Positions 56,952-58,824 of a stretch of DNA of 58,824 nucleotides are shown in pieces; position 1 is the stretch's first letter, and the number at the start of each line of letters is the position of its first letter. The translations under genes were made by a program, and so were the position numbers. The stretch covers positions 1 through 58,824 of the forward strand of contig JACOUL010000019.1 of the NCBI GenBank assembly GCA_016177875.1, given 5' to 3'. This DNA is from Burkholderiales bacterium. Lineage in GTDB: Bacteria; Pseudomonadota; Gammaproteobacteria; Burkholderiales; Burkholderiaceae_D. Below the pieces are notes generated by a model. It was given only the letters and a program-made list of their open reading frames with translations, ran no database searches and had not been told where the DNA came from.

Positions 56952-57734
56952 TTAACTGAACATCAAGGCCGTTAAAACAAAGTCCAGCCACAACACCACG
57001 AGCGAAGCGATGACAACAGTCCGCGTAGTGGCGCGCGCCACGCCTTCCGGCGTCGGCTGCGCTTCATAGCCTTGAAACAACGCGATAAAGGTTACAGCAA
57101 AACCAAACACGATACTTTTGACAACGCCATTCACAATATCTTTCCACACATCGACGCCGGCCTGCATTTGAGACCAAAACGCGCCCTCATCGACACCGAT
57201 CATGTGCACGCCGACGATATAGCCGCCCAAGATTCCGACTGCGCTAAAAATCGCAGCCAGCAAAGGCATGGCGATAACGCCGGCCCAAAATCGCGGCCCC
57301 ACTACGCGCTCCAGCGGATTAACCGCCATCATTTCCATAGCCGCCAATTGTTCGCCTGCTTTCATCAAACCGATCTCCGCGGTGAGCGAAGTACCGGCGC
57401 GCCCGGCAAACAATAAGGCCGTCACCACCGGCCCCAATTCGCGCGTAAGGGAAAGCGCTACCAATAAACCTAAGGCCTGTTCGGAGCCATATTTATTGAG
57501 CGTGTAATACCCTTGCAAACCCAGTACGAAACCGACGAATAAACCAGATACTGCAATAATGAGCAGCGAATGATTACCGATGAAATGAATCTGATCAGTG
57601 ATGAGCCGCAGCCGGCGCATTAGCCTCCCAAACGAAGCCAGCACGGAAAAAAACATGCGCGCCGCAAAGCCGACTTCCATAATCAGTTGACGCACTCGCC
57701 CACCCAGGCCGGCAATCCAATCGAACGCCATCAT
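56952..57734 (-). CDS. mlaE: Phospholipid ABC transporter permease MlaE
   Basis: Permease of the Mla transporter, 260 residues with about five or six membrane helices. The MlaE signature is seen in SLTRELGPVVTALLFAGRAGTSLTAEIGLMKAGEQLAAMEMMAVNPLERVVGPRFWAGV. Its start overlaps the mlaF stop by four bases. The complex with MlaF, MlaB and MlaD moves phospholipid between membranes. Confidence 0.96.
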   Translation of the reverse strand: MMAFDWIAGLGGRVRQLIMEVGFAARMFFSVLASFGRLMRRLRLITDQIHFIGNHSLLIIAVSGLFVGFVLGLQGYYTLNKYGSEQALGLLVALSLTRELGPVVTALLFAGRAGTSLTAEIGLMKAGEQLAAMEMMAVNPLERVVGPRFWAGVIAMPLLAAIFSAVGILGGYIVGVHMIGVDEGAFWSQMQAGVDVWKDIVNGVVKSIVFGFAVTFIALFQGYEAQPTPEGVARATTRTVVIASLVVLWLDFVLTALMFS

Positions 57735-58534
57735 GCCTGCCGCTCCAAACCCAACTCTTGCGCAAGCGAAGCGCCGGGATAATGAAACGGTACAGGACCA
57801 TCAGGCTCGGCGTGCACGAATTGTTTGACATACGGATCGCTTGAAGCCGCCATATCGGCCGGCGTGCCGTGCGCAACAATTTTTCCTTGTGATAGAAAAT
57901 AAACGTAGTCCGCAATCGCAAACGATTCGTGCACATCATGCGACACCAAGATTGACGTCGAACCGAGTGCATCGTTGAGTTTGCGAATCAATCGAGCAAT
58001 AACCCCCATTGAAATGGGGTCGAGTCCCGCAAAAGGTTCGTCATACATGATCAATTGCGGATCGAGCGCAATCGCTCGCGCGAGCGCAACACGGCGCGCC
58101 ATTCCGCCTGAGATTTCCGCCGGCTTTAATTGTGCGGCGTTACGCAATCCCACCGCATGCAATTTCAAGAGCACGAGATCATGGATCAATTCTTCCGGAA
58201 GATCGGTATGTTCGCGTAAAGGGAATGCGACATTTTCTTCGACGGTAAGATCGGTAAACAAAGCGCCGTATTGAAACAGCATGCCCATTTTGCGTCGCAA
58301 AGCATAGAGCGCCGCAATGTCCGCCGCACGTACCGGCTCGCTATCGATGGTAATTGATCCGGAACTGGGTTGCAGTTGGCCGCCGATCAGCCGCAGAATA
58401 GTGGTCTTGCCTGAACCGGAGCCGCCCATGACGGCCACCACTTTGCCGCGTGGGAAATCCATGTTGAGGTCTGCCAGAATCGGACGCTCACCATAACTAA
58501 AATGCAAGTCGCGGATTTCAACCAGATTAGTCAC
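57731..58534 (-). CDS. mlaF: Phospholipid ABC transporter ATPase MlaF
   Basis: ATPase of the Mla transporter, 267 residues, and first gene of the array. Walker A GGSGSGKTTILR, signature EISGGMARRVALARAIALDP, Walker B LIMYDEPFAGLDP and the switch histidine in LVSHDVHESF are present. On the minus strand a TACAAT (58568-58563) 29 bases upstream may be its -10 box, with a weak -35 region. The intergenic segment 58535-58700 shows no gene. Confidence 0.96.
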   Translation of the reverse strand: MTNLVEIRDLHFSYGERPILADLNMDFPRGKVVAVMGGSGSGKTTILRLIGGQLQPSSGSITIDSEPVRAADIAALYALRRKMGMLFQYGALFTDLTVEENVAFPLREHTDLPEELIHDLVLLKLHAVGLRNAAQLKPAEISGGMARRVALARAIALDPQLIMYDEPFAGLDPISMGVIARLIRKLNDALGSTSILVSHDVHESFAIADYVYFLSQGKIVAHGTPADMAASSDPYVKQFVHAEPDGPVPFHYPGASLAQELGLERQA

Positions 58535-58562
58535 TTTTGAACTAATTGTTAATGGACCTTAG

Positions 58563-58568
58563 ATTGTA
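58563..58568 (-). promoter_or_regulatory. Possible -10 box upstream of mlaF
   Basis: TACAAT on the minus strand, 29 bases before the mlaF ATG. The hexamer 17 bases upstream (TGCAAG) is a poor -35, so the call is weak, but a promoter is expected here as the start of the long array. Confidence 0.35.
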
Positions 58569-58704
58569 GTTCAGAAAAGACAATCCTTGCATCCGGCATT
58601 TGATTTACGCCGCCGTCCGAACAACTTGTCGTTGCGCCAAGTCACACGCCGTTTATCTCTTTGTTTAATGGGAGATAATCGAGCAAAAAAATGCCCGCTT
58701 TCAA

Positions 58705-58824
58705 CAGGCTGTGTAAAAAGTCTGAGAATTGGCTGATGATGAAACGCCCCGCGCAAGTGGGGCGTTTTGTTTTGAGGCGGCAGGTTAAAAAATGCTCTCA
58801 GGCCTGCAGCACCTGTCTCATCCA
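58705..58824 (-). mobile_element. Possible end of an insertion sequence, cut by the window edge
   Basis: CAGGCTGTGTAAAAAGTC (58705-58722) resembles terminal repeats of several DDE insertion sequences. Inside it come a terminator hairpin and, on the minus strand, the last codons of a frame entering from the right (ending ...MRQVLQA, stop at 58800-58798), the layout of a transposase 3' end. Only one end is visible and no transposase motif can be seen, so family and even identity remain uncertain. Confidence 0.35.
58742..58770. terminator. Bidirectional terminator-like hairpin near the right edge
   Basis: AAACGCCCC (58742-58750) and GGGGCGTTT (58759-58767) form a 9-bp stem, followed by TTGTTTT rightward. 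On the minus strand it would lie after the stop (58800-58798) of a reading frame entering from the right edge. Confidence 0.65.

Overview
The window looks like chromosomal DNA from a betaproteobacterium of the order Burkholderiales, most likely an Oxalobacteraceae (Herminiimonas/Janthinobacterium-like) relative. This is inferred from recognisable neighbourhoods (rpe-gph-trpEGDC, hemA-prfA-prmC, grxD-ubiX, petABC-sspA-sspB, mlaFEDACB-murA-hisG...hisE-tatABC), from a short-form HisG and from an rRNA leader of betaproteobacterial type. No database search was possible. Nearly everything is core metabolism and envelope biology. There is no CRISPR array, prophage or integron, and only the right edge hints at a mobile element.

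Layout. 1-152: minus-strand promoter and boxA/boxC leader of an rRNA operon that leaves the window to the left. 210-2904: enoyl-CoA hydratase, a hemerythrin-like protein, mltA and a 48-residue membrane protein. 2898-9243: apaG, then rpe-gph-(candidate Trp leader peptide)-trpE-trpG-(small secreted Cys protein)-trpD-trpC. 9247-13041: M61 peptidase, dsbC and a UbiH-type monooxygenase, all minus. 13156-13231: tRNA-Phe with its terminator, then about 500 bp without a clear gene but with several hairpins and a second strong terminator. 14026-18620: a three-gene signalling operon (OmpR-type regulator, LysM/FecR secreted protein, CHASE2 histidine kinase). 18700-27305: hemA, prfA, dsbB, prmC, DUF4870 protein, alpha/beta hydrolase, tex, grxD, ubiX. 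27486-35036: type IV pilus minor pilin/PilY1 operon, minus. 35353-35428: tRNA-Thr. 35458-39423: sspB, sspA and the cytochrome bc1 complex (petC, petB, petA), minus. 39540-42172: Nif3-like protein, DegS-like protease, DUF2461 protein. 42174-58534: one uninterrupted minus-strand array, read mlaF-mlaE-mlaD-mlaA-mlaC-mlaB-ABC ATPase-ABC permease-ibaG-murA-hisG-hisD-DNA methyltransferase-hisC-hisB-hisH-hisA-hisF-hisI-hisE-hinT-tatA-tatB-tatC. 58705-58824: possible end of an insertion sequence.

How the genes work together. Tryptophan synthesis from chorismate to indole-glycerol phosphate and the whole histidine pathway (with a short HisG that should need HisZ from elsewhere) are encoded here. Envelope functions dominate the rest: Mla lipid transport, MurA and MltA for peptidoglycan, DsbB/DsbC for disulfides, Tat export together with one of its classical substrates (the Rieske protein), a DegS-like protease and pilus biogenesis. 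The least understood items are the orphan adenine/cytosine methyltransferase embedded in the his operon, the CHASE2/FecR-LysM signalling operon, the Cys-rich secreted protein between trpG and trpD, the Trp-rich leader peptide, and the hairpin-rich intergenic region after tRNA-Phe.
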